Origin: Euborellia annulipes
Lineage: Eukaryota > Arthropoda > Insecta > Dermaptera > Anisolabididae
Length of the DNA: 64,000 nt
Direction of reading: 5' to 3'
NCBI GenBank assembly: GCA_023213315.1
Contig: JAKCPI010009397.1
Coordinates: forward strand, 94,580-158,579
A program made the position numbers and the translations under genes. The notes under the pieces are model-generated. The model did not search any database. It saw nothing but the letters and a program-made list of their open reading frames with translations, and was not told the DNA's origin. Positions 44,601 to 55,429 of this stretch are shown one piece after another; within the stretch, counting starts at the first letter, position 1; every line of letters starts with the position of its first letter.

Positions 44601-47600
44601 GAAGATAATCAGGAAATAGATGAAGATGAGTCACTCTCCTAAACAACATGTTAAATTCGTAAACAGAAAAAATGAGGCACTCGAACTTGGGTTCTCGCAC
44701 CTCAAATTTCCTTTTTATGAATTTAAGGTAAACTTAAGATGGCGAAAATGATATTTTCTAATTGTAGGGAAAATTATTCCTATTTCAATAGTTTTATTTT
44801 TTTTTTGTAATAGGTTGTGGACATCATGAAAACAAATGTGGAAAAAGTTCTTGAGAGAGATCAAAAACTATCAGAACTTGATGATAGAGCTGGTAAGAAA
44901 TATACGTCGTATTATTTTACTTATTATTATTAAAATTAATTGGAATTTTGATTATCTTTACCAGATGCTCTACAACAGGGCGCTTCTCAGTTCGAGCAAC
45001 AGGCGGGAAAATTAAAGAGAAAATTTTGGCTTCAAAACTTAAAGGTATTTTTTATAAAAATATATTTTTGAAGCCTATTTTGAAATTTTCAAAAAATTAT
45101 AATTATAATTTATTTTTTTCAGATGATGATCATTATGGGAGTTATTGGATTAGTGATTTTGGCTATCATTGTCGGTAAGCTCTGTATTTTTTTGCTTTAT
45201 GCATTTTGGCTATATTATGCTATTTTTGCATTAGCAAATTAACGCCCTATAGACCAATCTATTTTGAAATCTATTATATTCATTAAAATTTTTACATCTT
45301 AGGATTTTATAATAATTTACCATTTCATTAGTCTTTAAAAAGTTTTAAGATATATGTTATATAAATATTCATATATTTTTTTTTTAATACATACATCTAC
45401 ATATATATAAAATCAATGCTCGACCTAAATTCTAGAAAATTAAAGCCATCTTTTGAATCTCATGATTTTTTTTTCTGTTTTTAGCCAACTTCGTGAATTA
45501 GAAAATTACAGAACTATCTAGCTTACCCAAAAATTTATATGAATCATTTTTTCAAAAATTCTGAGCGCAACTTTTCTCACAAAGGTTAGAAAAAAAAAAA
45601 AATGAAAAACGAACATCGATGTGCCTTAGTGATCATAGACCATAATTCGAGATTCATAAAACTCAATTGACGAGTGGATGTATTGATTTCATGAATCTCG
45701 AGTTATACCTTTTTGGTCTATGGCTATGTGTTGATTGTGTCCTCTTATATGTGTTCTCTACCTCTTCTCTTCTATCGCGAAGTGGTCCCAGCTCTTCGTG
45801 TTTGTCTTATCAAAATGGATTTCATTTTTATTATTATTCATGTTTCTTTTATTTTATTTTTTTTTAGACAAATTAAGTTGGCTAGGATTTCGATAAAATA
45901 TATATTTTTTTTAATTAGAATACGTCTCTGTCAAAATACAATAGTCAGGAACACTACTTGCCAGGAAACGGGGAACTTTTATTAGTGAGGTAATTTGCTT
46001 TTTAAAAATCACTCTGGTATGCAAGGTGAAGAATTATAACCATATAAGTATCCGTCCAAATACGTATTACAGATAAATGTATGTATATGTTGAGATTCTG
46101 GAACAAGGAATTTTTTTATGAGTCAGTGCAGAAAGTTCAAGAAATATAATTGAATGACCAGAGGTCACAATCAACCAGGAAGAACGATGGAGGAGACTCA
46201 ACCGCTTGTTGAGATTAGATTTGAAAGTTTGAAGATTGTAAGTTTTGGGAAAGATAGAGGCAGAAAGCTTGGTCCAAACGCGGAGGTCTTGGGAACAGAA
46301 GAAGATTCGAAGTGACTAGTTCTACTTGCCGTGAGTTTAACAGTAGAGGAATGTTGAGTCGATGTCTTCAATGTGTTCTAGAAATATCTTGCATCAGATC
46401 GAATGATGAATTTTAATTCGACAGAGAATCTACTATGAGGTATGAAGAGGAAACTTCAAACTTCCTTACAGCAGATTTAACAACAGAATAAATCTCTTCT
46501 TTAGTGCTTCCAAAGATTTTTCGACGTAAAAAGCCGTACACGCCCAGTTACGAAATCCAAATTAAAATTTCCTTTTTGTAAAAAAAATATCAATTTAATG
46601 CCTTAAAAATCCCCCCCCCCCCTTTCTCCACTCAAAATTTATGGTCAATAATAAAAAACCTTATCCATATAACATGAAATAAAATACACGACTTAATTTG
46701 AAACAAATGATACAAAAGTGCATTAAAATAAAGAAAAAAGAATGTTACTATTCTAGGATAACTTGCAGTTTCCTTCTGGTGTTTTTTATTTTTAGCAGGA
46801 TGGACAAGCTGCTCTGGAGACTTGTCCATCCTGCTAAAAATAAAAAACACCAGAAGGGAACTGCAAGTTAACCTATAATAGTAATTTACATAAGGTGTCA
46901 CATCAAAAGAAAAATAAACGAATGTTCCATTTATTAATATGAGCATGAAGAAAGCAAGGGCGGTTACAAGGAGTGGGGGGTGATTACCCTTCTTTTTTCC
47001 TTTCTCTCTCATAAATAAAAAATATATCGCTTTTAAAAAAAAATATGAGATGGGTGTTGATAGAAATATTCGTTTTGAGGGTTCCTGATTAAAAAAAAAA
47101 GTGGGTTCCTCAAAATGGTCTGTCGGGGTGAGTGTTCAAATCTATTTCGACAAAAAATCTGGCAAACAAGTACAGAATGCAACTTTAAATTATCGAAAGT
47201 AAAGGAGAGTTGTGTGCTGTGCGTCCAGACACACTAGATTACCCTCCCCGAAAAACTCTTCTGGTCCTCCCTTGGAAGTGAATTTGCTGTGCCAAGACTA
47301 GTCGCTTATTAATACTCACCAAAACAAGACCTAGGAAAAATGACATTGACGTATTCTACGAGTTTCGAATTTTTCACCGATATAATTATTCGGTCATATT
47401 TTTTTCAACACTTGGAGTTTTTTCACTATTGGTTGAGTTTCTAGAGTCTAGGTCCAGTGTTTTTCCAGTTTCAGGTCAAATTAATTTTATAGTCCTTCGA
47501 GTTTTAGCATGAATTTTAAATTTTTGCATTCATAATACGCATTATTCATCTGGGACTTCTTCTTGCGGATTCGGTCCAGACATATAAGCTTCACGTCACG

Positions 47601-50331
47601 ATTAGAAATCATGATCAATTCTGGACAGTTTCCGTAAATTTCGCATGTCTCTAGAATTTTCGCTCATAGAATAGTATAAGGCGAAGATTCTATAGATAGT
47701 CTCTTTCAGCGCATGTTACGATCCTCATAATAGTTGATATAGGCCTCTTACTCGCGCATGATCAAACTATTTTTATATATTACATATATATATATCTATA
47801 TATGTAGAGAGAAAAGGATTTAGAATGCATTCAATTTCCACAATCCTTCTCACAATAAGTGGGAATTGCTTGAAATCTTCATCCGTAGAAGATTAGCCAT
47901 TTATTCATTTTATACTTTCAGCTTTCTTTCTTTCGAAAAAAAAAGATTTATAAAACACTCATTTTTTTGCATGGGTGTTAATCCCTTTTTTTTTTTTTGT
48001 TTTCTTGTGCAGGAATACTATCCAATATATGTTATACTCAAATGTTAGATATTTTTTTTTATATTTTCTTCATAACACTATTTGGCCAAAAATATTTTTT
48101 TAATTCTTCAGGAAGAGTGATTGAAGAAAGAGAAATTCTTTCCCAAATATTCCCACGGATACTAAAAAATATAATTAATCTTTAGGTCGGGCGTACATTG
48201 AGAAGCAGCAGGTCAGTTTCTGTGAATCCCATCGCGTAAAGAGACTCATTATAGACGTGACCTAAATTTTTTTATCTTCAAAATACATTGGTGGACAAAA
48301 TTAAGAGATGGAAAACATTTTCACACATTTTTTCCAAAATACCACACAGAGTATCGACCGAAGGGATTGGCCAGCCAATTCTTCTGACCTTAATCTCATT
48401 AAACTTGCTTGGGATGCTCTTGCGATACGCCAACTCCAACCAGAACCATTCCGGAGTTAAAAACTGGTCTGGTGGAAGAGATGGTGGGTCTTCCACAAGC
48501 ACATTTTAACTTTCTTCTTAACAGCATCCATACTCGTTGTGCATGCTGTCAGTGACGTCATTTCAGTTTTTGCTTGGGGGAGGGGGGGAATTTTTGCTGC
48601 ATCTGCCAGAGGTGACCACACCATTCTAGAGGCAACACGCCCCGTACAAGCCTCACTTTCGCTGCTATCTTTCATCATGAAGTTCAGATCACATTGGCCT
48701 CAATTCTTGCCAATGAAATTTGCACACTTCATTGTCATACAATAAGCTATATTATGAATAAATAAATAACCATACCAATTTCATTTCTTTGTATCCAGTA
48801 TATTTGGGAAAATGTTTTCCATCTCTTAATTTTGACCAACAGTGTATCTTTTAAAAAAGATTCCCGAAATATGAAATCAAACTTTTTAGGTCTTTTTAGT
48901 GAAAGTACACGACATTGGAATGTATTACAAATAAATAAATATTTTGGCCAAATTAGTACCTCATGATATAATTCACGTTTTTATCCTAAAAAAACATACT
49001 TATACATAAATAATTCTAATACATTTTACATTCTGATCATTACTTAAAAGAGCTGATTTTTTCTTTCAACTGTCTTAAGAATGAAGCTTTTTCCTACAGA
49101 TATATACAGTTCATTCTGCTCCAGGAAACACAGAATATACATAAATCAACATTTTGAAAACCTTTTTTTTTTAATTGACATAGTAAATGAAATCCCTAGA
49201 TACTGATAATCTCCATAGACCCTCTGATGTAAATATCTATGTTGTGCTAATGTCTTAAATGACCCCCGCCTCTCTGTGTAGTATTTGTATGAAGTTTATT
49301 TGTAAGATCCTTATAAGGAATGTGAATTTTAAATAAATTGATTGTACTCACCCTACATTGAATAATAAGAACCCATCTTCAAAGTAATTTATGATCCAAT
49401 AATAAATTGCTTGTATTTCTCTTCAGTCAAAGGAAAGGAAAGGTCCTGCAAATAAAAATTAATAAATTTTTTTGACTTAGAGCAAGTGTAGTCTTTCAAC
49501 TTTCGTTAGAAGGAAGCCAAAAGAAAATAAAATAAATCAACAATCGTTGTATTTTTTGCCTTTGCTTGAATATATAGTTACATGAAAACAGGGGGTATAA
49601 GGGGGGGATATGTTGGTTTGAAAAAGTGCGTCGCATAAATAAAAATAATAAAAAAATGAAATATAATGTATTTATAAGCATTTTTTTAGTAAAATCTTTG
49701 TCTTAGAGAGGGCCCAGGCCCTTCAGGACAAAGGTATATCCGGTATTTTAAAAATATTTTCATGTATGGGGGGGGGGGGTACGAAGTTATTTAAATATTC
49801 CATATTATATCATGGATATTTTCTGAGGACTGCTTATTCAGATCCAAGTCTTTTCCATCCCTTTTGCAGATCCCCTAAAGAACAAAACATAGGGAGCGCA
49901 TGGAGTTAACCGTGATAATAATGGATTCTTTTCTATTTGGCAACTATCTGATAAATTTTGAAAATATTTATTTATTTTTTAAAATAGAAGATTTAAAATC
50001 AATTGTTAAAATTAATGAATAATTTTATCTTAATATTGTGATTGCAACTTATAAGAATCTTACAAGTGCACGAGATGGGAGTGTAGCCTTAGGCAATGTT
50101 TTGTAATAAACATCGAATATCATTAAAAAAAAAAAAAAAACTAATTTGATTTTTTTTTTATTTCCAACTCATCATTGGAACTGAACAGTCAAGTTTATGC
50201 CGGACAAACAACAACAGATGCCAGCATATCCTCCAGGATGGCAACCGGGACCCCCGCAAGCACTTCCGCCCCCTGGTACAGCTGCTGGACCTCCACAGAC
50301 TCCAGGCGAAGCTGCTCCAGCTGGCCAGTAG
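35676..50331 (+). CDS. nSyb: Neuronal-type synaptobrevin (n-Syb), copy C
   Basis: Synaptic-vesicle R-SNARE. Exons 35676-35677 (AT of the start codon, donor GTAAGT), 42725-42869, 44814-44892, 44965-45044, 45123-45174, 50189-50331; 166 aa in phase. It starts [13 protein letters not shown]. The core [58 protein letters not shown] and FWLQNLK is typical of arthropod n-Syb. Anchor [17 protein letters not shown] is followed by a proline/glutamine-rich lumenal tail ([17 protein letters not shown]...). Exons 3, 4 and 5 have the same lengths (79, 80, 52 nt) as in copies A and B. AATAAA at 50632 could end the transcript. Introns 1 (7 kb) and 5 (5 kb) are full of repeats. An alternative last exon at 45485 is possible. 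Confidence 0.94.
37829..38076. mobile_element. TIR element, TCGCCTGCTG family, copy 3
   Basis: Starts TCGCTTGCTGAAAATCATAG and ends CTCAGCAGGCGA. It abuts the left arm of the long palindrome. In n-Syb intron 1. Confidence 0.75.
38097..39485. repeat. Long palindrome, ~0.65-0.7 kb arms, ~40-bp spacer
   Basis: Arms 38097-38788 and 38828-39485 are inverted copies with few differences. Each carries AATCTGGTGTGAC, a smaller hairpin (CACACAACTTTC...GAAAGTTGTG), GTCGACATGTATTTAGTT, and GGATTCATGTCAAAATTCGA next to the centre. The left arm has a CCCACACACCCAC-type run (38583-38632). Half of an arm is also at 1866-2120. Confidence 0.88.
39600..40710. other. n-Syb intron 1 segment, only a (TG)n tract recognised
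   Basis: AT-rich intron sequence with a (TG)n run at 40176-40198. No gene or element was recognised. Confidence 0.4.
40722..40985. mobile_element. hAT-type MITE (CAAGAGCGGATCC ends)
   Basis: Ends CAAGAGCGGATCCAGAGG and ATCCGCCCTTG. Flanking octamers TCTTCAAT (40714-40721) and TCTTCATT (40986-40993) differ at one base. Interior has G-runs and a CTGGTGTGACTGGTCACACC hairpin. In n-Syb intron 1. Confidence 0.8.
41071..42011. mobile_element. TIR element (GGGGGAGACTGTTGTACC) carrying a SINE
   Basis: Ends GGGGGAGACTGTTGTACCT and AGGTACAACAGTCTCCCC are inverted and flanked by TA on both sides, which suggests a Tc1/mariner/pogo-type target. CAAGGTACACGATG-like motifs recur inside. A SINE fragment sits at 41350-41490. 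No intact transposase. Confidence 0.75.
41350..41490 (-). repeat. tRNA-derived SINE (family 1) head fragment
   Basis: Minus strand: CCCTCGGGGTTTGGTGTAG, GGTTCGGCCCC (B-box, one base short), CGATGATTTTATTTAAGC. The 3' part is missing. Confidence 0.75.
43339..43440 (-). repeat. tRNA-like sequence, probable SINE head
   Basis: Minus strand has AAGCATGGTGATTAGCGATT (A-box-like) and GAGTTCGATTCTC (B-box-like). There is no full cloverleaf, so it is treated as a SINE or tRNA relic in n-Syb intron 2. Confidence 0.4.
43720..43860. repeat. pogo/Tigger-like terminus
   Basis: CAGTAGAATCTCGCTTAAAG followed by repeated CGCTTAACGAG and CGCCTAACGAG motifs, as at Tigger-type ends. The matching second end was not found. 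Confidence 0.4.
43945..44330. mobile_element. Fold-back element with hammerhead-like hairpin
   Basis: Outer arms CGTAAGGAAAGTAGATCCGG and the inverted GATCTACCTTCCTTACG; inner AGAATAAAATCTATTTTAAT and its inverse. Near 44206: CCCGAAGAAGGGCGC, GATC, GGCGTCCGAAACGTC. Confidence 0.65.
46135..46330 (-). mobile_element. CR1-like LINE C-terminal fragment
   Basis: Minus strand gives [24 protein letters not shown] sequence homologous to 27362-27590 ([17 protein letters not shown]). Decayed and frame-broken. In n-Syb intron 5. Confidence 0.6.
46750..46880. repeat. Strong hairpin, ~55-bp arms, 12-nt loop
   Basis: ATAACTTGCAGTTTCCTTCT ... GCAGGATGGACAAG, loop CTGCTCTGGAGA, then CTTGTCCATCCTGC ... AGAAGGGAACTGCAAGTTA. 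Almost fully paired. It could be a MITE or a small-RNA precursor; nothing decides between them. Confidence 0.8.
48286..48844 (+). mobile_element. Tc1/mariner deletion derivative
   Basis: Inverted ends of about 37 bp sharing CAAAATTAAGAGATGGAAAA, flanked by TA (48284-48285 and 48845-48846). The plus strand encodes [17 protein letters not shown], the Tc1-type DDE segment, and then decays. 559 bp, so most of the transposase is missing. Confidence 0.88.
49700..49785. repeat. Fragment related to the 13.8-15 kb hAT-type element
   Basis: GAGAGGGCCCAGGCCCTTCA and ATATCCGGTATTTTAAAAAT match the right-hand part of that element (14815-14880). Ends not determined. Confidence 0.5.
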
Positions 50332-50334
50332 GCA

Positions 50335-52430
50335 GCCGTGAAACAACAACATCAACAAAAAAAAAATATCTCCACCAGAATACGGCTCTATTGTGGACCC
50401 GGACGGCGAAACTGTTGGCTCAGCTGCTTTAATTCATTTCTGCTTTTCATTTCCCTTTGGGTGTATGAGTTCAAGTGTATATGACCCCAATAAGCCTATT
50501 TATAGGGTAGTAGTTCAAAAAATTTCATTTAAATGTATACTCCAAATATAAAAAATGTTACTATGTATAAATGGAAATATTATAAAAATATATTTAAAAA
50601 AAATCATTCAAACATCGACTTGATAAGAACTAATAAAATCGGACAATCCTTATGGTCATTAACATGAGAATTAAATAAAATATAAATATATATATATAAA
50701 TAATTATATATACGATTAGTTCTGGAACTGTTTCGAATCTAAGTCCACAATATTTGTGAAGATCTAATTGAATAAAAGCCATATGAAATGGCAGACTATT
50801 CCTTATACCAAACACCAAAGCTTAATAATTAATAATCTTCTCACCTTTTTTGAAAATGATATTCTTTTCGAATATATTTCCAATTAAATAAGATGCATAC
50901 ACCAAGTTATGAGGGATAGTCTGCGAGAAAACGATAAAAAAAATATATATCTAGAGCCATTTTCTGATGTGCAATTTTTTAATTTAAAAAAAATTCACAT
51001 TTTGATAATTGGATCTTATTTCGAAAAATTACAATACTATAGATTCAAAATCTTTACATATATTTATATTTACATTGACAAATATTATGTTATATTAGAT
51101 ATTATATTAGACAATAAAATATATATATATGTAGAGATTCGTTCATATACAACAGTAAAATAATTAATGTATTAAAAAAATAGAATAGACAAAAGTTTGT
51201 GCTTTTCAGAAATAATTTCACCCATGTCAATTGTTCCGAATTCAGTCAAAAATCTGTAAATAAAATTAGAAAAAGTTGATTTTTGACTGATTTTATAGCA
51301 TAACATAACAATGGTTTTCAAAATTTACAATATTGTATAGATATTTTGATTTACGATTAATTATAACCTGAACTGAATTGTATAATAATTAGTTAATAAT
51401 TTAAAATAGGCTTATAAATAAAAAAAGAATAAAATAAAATGCTATTAGATATTTTTTGTTGATTATTAATAAAAAAAAAAAAAATGATTTAGCATGTTAT
51501 TAAAATAAAATACTTTTATCATTATGTATTTATTATTATTATTTTGTTATAATTGAAAATTAATATTTTGTGTACATTTTTTTAATTAATTAAAAAATAA
51601 AACAATTAAGATCTCTTAATAAGCTTTCTTGATCTTCTTTAAAATAAATAATAATTAAAATTATATATATATATATATATTCAAAATTGAGTTGCTTTCA
51701 ATAAATATCGATATTATAATAATTATTTTTAAAGGAAATTTGGTATTTGAGGAGATATGAAAATGTATAGAATTTGTGTATAACGTTAATAGAGGAATTT
51801 ATCATGTAAAAATATAATTGTTTATATATATAGAAAAAGATTTATATATATATATATAAAAATCGTATATCTCTTATGGTCGAATTCAGCTGTTTGATAA
51901 AATATTTTAAGTTGATTAATTAATTACCAGATAGATATAACCGAAAAAACCGACCATTCTTGAATTAATAAAGAAAGGATTAGCTTCAAAAGCAGAATAA
52001 TAATTTCAATTGTATAAAAACTTTCTTTAAAGAAAGAGTATTTTGAAGGGAAGAGCCAGGGGAAGTGGAGATTTTGGACAAAAGTTTTTATGTAATTGTT
52101 CACTCTTAAAGCCCTACTCTTCTCTTTAATAGATAGAGAGTAGATATGTTGTTTGTACATATATATAAACTATTTTTAATCGATGATAGAATTATATGTC
52201 TTTAATTTAATTTGAAATTTGCTAACTCTTAAATAATATAAGAGGAAATTTCGATTATATTATTGCTATCACTATTCTCTATAGTTATTGTAGAAATTTT
52301 CATTAAAATAAAAGTAACATCAAATAATTGTTTAATAATAATATTAAGAATATTCCTTTTATTTTCAAAGAAAATTCTCAAATTTATTCAAGCATTACAA
52401 TCCATTAAAAAATTACTTATTCATCGTTAG
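50335..52430. other. n-Syb 3' flank and intergenic sequence
   Basis: Contains the probable n-Syb 3'UTR with AATAAA at 50632-50637. The rest is very AT-rich with short (TA)n tracts (51662-51680, 51846-51858). No gene recognised. Confidence 0.45.
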
Positions 52431-52439
52431 TTGTTTGAG

Positions 52440-53265
52440 CTGGATGTGGAAATTGATAAATAGGAGAAAAGACCAGCACCTGTTTATCCACCATACCCAC
52501 CAACTATTTGCAAATACAGTACAGCCCCTTTTATCCGGCCTCGGATCAACCGGTCCTCGTATTAACCGGCATATCCCATAATGGGATTCCCATTAGTATT
52601 ATATAAATCTCATTAGTATTATTTATCTTACATTATTTTTATTATTACATACATTATATATAAATTACTTTTTTTGTATTTTAATTAAACTATGTGGTGC
52701 AACATTGTGCATTATGTTCGTTCAGATGGTGAAGAGGGAGGGGGAGTTTGTTTACTCGCTTGCTTCCCAGTCTATTCTACTACTAAATAGGATTGAGATC
52801 GAACAAAAATGAGCTAGTTAGGAAAACAAAAACGTGTAATGAAAATCAATTTTTCACCGAAACCTCGGATTAACCAGCCAGGGACTCGGTCCCGACCAGG
52901 TCGATTAAGAGCAACCCACTGTTTGCAAAACGCCACCAATCATCAGTGCAGAAAATAGTTTTGGTGGTGGATGTTGTATAATTTTTTGTCTCTGATCATA
53001 CGTATAACTGTTTGCTATTTTCATATTAAAGTGTGTTGTTAAATGGGCAAATTACCAGAAAAAAAAAATGCCTTAATGTGAAAATGGCAAACATTTATAC
53101 GTATTATATAATCAGAAGCAAAAAATATAGGCAACATCCACCACCAAAACTTTTCTGCCACTGATGATTGGTGGGTTTTGCAACCCGAAATATTTGCAAA
53201 TAATTAGTGTATATAGTGAAGTGAACAAACAGGTGCTGGTCTTTTCTCCTATTTATCAATTACTT
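52440..53265. mobile_element. Fold-back element with CTGATGA hairpin, hosting a Tigger MITE
   Basis: Outer arms: AATTGATAAATAGGAGAAAA and GACCAGCACCTGTTT on the left, inverted at 53225-53262. Inner arms repeat CACCAATCATCAGTG and its inverse. The right arm reads CTGATGATTGGT, GGGTTTTGCAACCC, GAAATATTTGC (53161-53200). A Tigger-like element is inserted at 52514-52921. Confidence 0.7.
52514..52921. mobile_element. Tigger/pogo-like MITE
   Basis: Left end CAGTACAGCCCCTTTTATCC with GGCCTCGGATCAACCGG; right end CCTCGGATTAACCAGCC...CCCACTG. Typical of Tigger-type non-autonomous elements. Left TA target is present; the right flank has changed. Confidence 0.7.
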
Positions 53266-53269
53266 ATTC

Positions 53270-54130
53270 AATTTATTACGTTATAGTAAGTAAATTCTAT
53301 AAAAGGTTCATTCAGAATATTAAACAAAGAAAAAAATTGACATTTCTAAAATAAATATTGGGAGTTTGATGATTGAATGAAGAAATAAAAAGGAAGAAAA
53401 TTATAAAGTTTAAATTTGAACTTAATCCAATAATGGGTGAACACAAAAATAATAATAATGTATTTAGTATAGTTCATTTGCTGAGAGAGAGCCCTTCCTC
53501 AAACTAGAACATTCTCCTTAGAAAAGAATAGGTTGGATAAAAGGAGATAGGGAATCAAATAACTTGGCGGGGTGCTGGTAGGTGTTTGTCTCGGTATATA
53601 AAAGAACCCCGGGTAAAAAAAAACATGGATCTTGTATTCAAATAATAATATCAAGCTATGTATGCTTCCTTCGATTATGGTGGAGAAAGGTTAAAAATAC
53701 AAAATAAATAAAAAATATAAATAATAATATGCTGGCATTTGGTATCACATAGATTTAGTTTAGTCTTATTTGCCAAAGCTCTCTAAAAATAATTTTCAAG
53801 TTTCAGAAAATAAGAAATTAAAATTTTCACTCTAAAGTCATTTGATATAAAAAATTTTATTCGATATATATATATACAAGTTTGAATAACTCGTAATTAT
53901 ACATAATTTTCATTTTTTTGATATTTTGTGATATGCTAAGTTCTTTGATCAAAATAAAGAAAAAAATGAACTTTATGAAATAATGCTCTTTTGTCGGCGA
54001 ATATTGCTTAATCAGCTTCACTAAATATTCATATATCATTCATACTTATAATGTTTAAAACTTTAACGACTATTCTTTACACATTTTATACTTAAATTAA
54101 AAAATGACTAGTTTTACCTGTGCGATTAAA
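53270..54130. other. Intergenic, downstream of DPY19L, nothing recognised
   Basis: AT-rich region between the fold-back element and the DPY19L stop codon. No exon or repeat could be supported. Confidence 0.4.
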
Positions 54131-54138
54131 ATATTTGT

Positions 54139-55397
54139 TTATAATTTAAGACGCTCGATGTGTCGAAATTGAATCGATTCTGCCCCCAGACGAAGCACAG
54201 TATATGCATCATTGTGGAAGACACGTTGGAAAGGTTCCATGTAGGCTTTGTTGAAAAGCTCAGGACAGAGAGCAGGATGTCCTTTCATGTGGGGCTCTTC
54301 GATATCCCAAAGGTCTAACATACTACATCCTTTTCTAAAGAGAATAATATTATTAAAAAACCATATGAGAAAGGCTTATTTGATTAAAAAAATACTTACT
54401 GGCTCTCTCCAAAACACCATGCATGGTCAATGACGACATAATCTACTTTTAATTCTTTTAAAATATTGTATACTTCTAGATGCGACTTCCTGCTGAAGAT
54501 TGAATAAACTTTCTTTGTACGTTCCCTGAAAAAAGCAAAAATGTCAAGAATTGTATATTATACTGACAAAACAAACAAACATTCAAACAGATATGTGGTT
54601 TCTCTTAAAAAGTGAATCTATTTTAATTGAATCACTTGTTAAAATAAAATTATCTCTAGTGGAGAATTGGTGGTATCAGCCAAATTGGGATTGTCCAGGT
54701 TAATAAAACTCTCAGGATAAGACGTTTCGGCCTGAATTTATTTGGCCATCTTCAAATATCTCTGAGGCTTGGGCGCAGGAACCATAGAATTTTGTATGAA
54801 GCAAATATATTTTATTATTGACGAGTCCTGGTTTGATCGCATGTGCACTTGCACTATGTGTATAATTCCCGATAACTGAAGATGGCCAAATAAATCCAGG
54901 CCGAAACGTCTTATCCTGGGAGTTTTATTAACCCGGACAATCCCAATTTTGCTGATACCTCCAATTCTCCACTGTAATCACATCACAGCCACAATCTCAA
55001 AATCAACTAAAATTATCTATATTGATGATTGATTTTAATAAAATTTAGCCGGTAAAGGCTTCAAAAAATTGTCAAATTAGATAAAGAATTGCAAAATTGA
55101 AGAAGAATAAAGTTTTTAGATTCGTTTTGGGGTAGATCTCCTAAAAAGAGAAAATGAACAGAAAGAAGGGGTCTTTTTTTAATGCATATATATTTTCAAA
55201 TAGGAGATATACCTTATAGCAGCATTTTCATAATGAGGATGATTAACGATAGGTCGATTTGTAGAAAGAAGCAAATTGGCCGTTAAGCTCATTGGTCCTG
55301 CAAATACTGCTTTGGGGTCTGTATCGGAATTTATCCAAGAAAATAATTCTTCCATTGGCACATTTGAATATTCACCTAAAAAAAAAAAATTTCAACC

Positions 55398-55429
<32 letters not shown>

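Noticed and set aside
46632..47012. 126-codon minus-strand frame
   Set aside because: It crosses the perfect hairpin at 46750-46880 and low-complexity sequence; no family resemblance.
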